DNA of 20,550 bases. Source: 2-01-FULL-39-33 sp964361645. GTDB lineage: Bacteria; Patescibacteriota; Patescibacteriia; 2-01-FULL-39-33. Positions 20,467 through 20,550 of this stretch are shown here, one piece after another. Numbering within the stretch: position 1 is the stretch's first letter; every line of letters begins with the position of its first letter. The translations under genes and the position numbers were made by a program. Where the stretch lies: contig CAYIBK010000017.1 of the NCBI GenBank assembly GCA_964361645.1, forward strand, positions 1-20,550, read 5' to 3'. The notes under the pieces are model-generated. The model ran no database searches. It was not told the origin of the DNA and saw only the letters and a list, made by a program, of their open reading frames with translations.

Positions 20467-20545
20467 GTCATTGCGAGCGTAGCAAAGCAATCCCATTTAA
20501 TCAAATGTGAGATTGCTTCAGTCGCTTAAGCTCCATCGCAATGAC
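20467..20545. repeat. Two inverted copies of the dispersed GTCATTGCGAG repeat
   Basis: One copy runs from GTCATTGCGAGCG (20467) to AGCAATCCCA (20495); the second, in reverse, runs from TGAGATTGCTTC (20508) to ATCGCAATGAC (20545). Together they can form one long hairpin. The stretch 20392-20550 holds no gene that I can see. Confidence 0.85.
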
Positions 20546-20550
20546 AATTA

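Noticed and set aside
9411..20545. CRISPR array made of the GTCATTGCGAG repeats
   Set aside because: Copies are scattered, in both directions, not evenly spaced and vary in length; no cas genes are seen.

Overview
The window looks like a chromosomal segment of an AT-rich, small-genome bacterium, most likely a Candidate Phyla Radiation (Patescibacteria/Parcubacteria-like) member. The reasons are the AT-rich intergenic DNA, a PPDK-type glycolytic enzyme, shortened Uvr proteins, a compact type IV pilin, many very small genes and a wealth of short palindromic repeats. This taxonomic guess is inference only. TGA is used as a stop (for example in the pfkB-like and truB-tsaC genes), so the code is standard code 11.

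Layout from left to right. 1-3847 (minus): pyruvate phosphate dikinase, cut by the window edge, then a PfkB-family sugar/nucleoside kinase. 3940-4626 (plus): a type II thymidine kinase. 4665-6377 (minus): a type IV pilin-like protein and an unusual fusion of TruB (tRNA pseudouridine-55) with TsaC/YrdC (t6A37 precursor synthesis). 6475-7425 (plus): three tiny genes carrying four copies of one Cys/His-rich, probably zinc-binding, module. 7582-8823 (minus): a short UvrC. 8913-9353 (plus): two tiny two-helix membrane proteins, the first behind a perfect consensus promoter. 9671-12343 (minus): UvrA. 12480-13218 (plus): two unrecognised small proteins. 13575-15536 (minus): UvrB, starting two bases after a tRNA-Val(CAC) gene. 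15816-20257 (minus): a four-gene operon for a ubiquitin-like conjugation pathway.

The operon at 15816-20257 is the strongest candidate for an exciting system. In transcription order it encodes a 751-residue protein with a C-terminal E2-like domain, a JAMM/MPN metalloprotease with an intact motif, a minimal E1 (ThiF/UBA-type adenylating enzyme) with a single cysteine, and a tandem ubiquitin-like protein with an acidic tail. The gene content matches the logic of the bacterial ISG15-like (Bil) antiphage systems: Ubl, E2, deubiquitinase and E1. The large E2-like protein, with an internal duplication and a coiled coil, and the Ubl tail without a Gly-Gly end are unusual, so it may be a distinct variant.

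A second theme is invasion by short palindromic elements. Related or analogous elements sit between genes, in frame inside uvrA, uvrB and uvrC, and even inside the D-arm of the tRNA-Val gene. They recall the protein-coding palindromic elements of Rickettsia. UvrB and UvrC have both lost the reciprocal UVR domains that normally let them bind each other.

Several plus-strand small-gene units each have their own promoter, strong Shine-Dalgarno sequence and terminator, and lie between minus-strand housekeeping genes that mostly lack Shine-Dalgarno sequences. This suggests accessory cassettes slotted into a conserved backbone.
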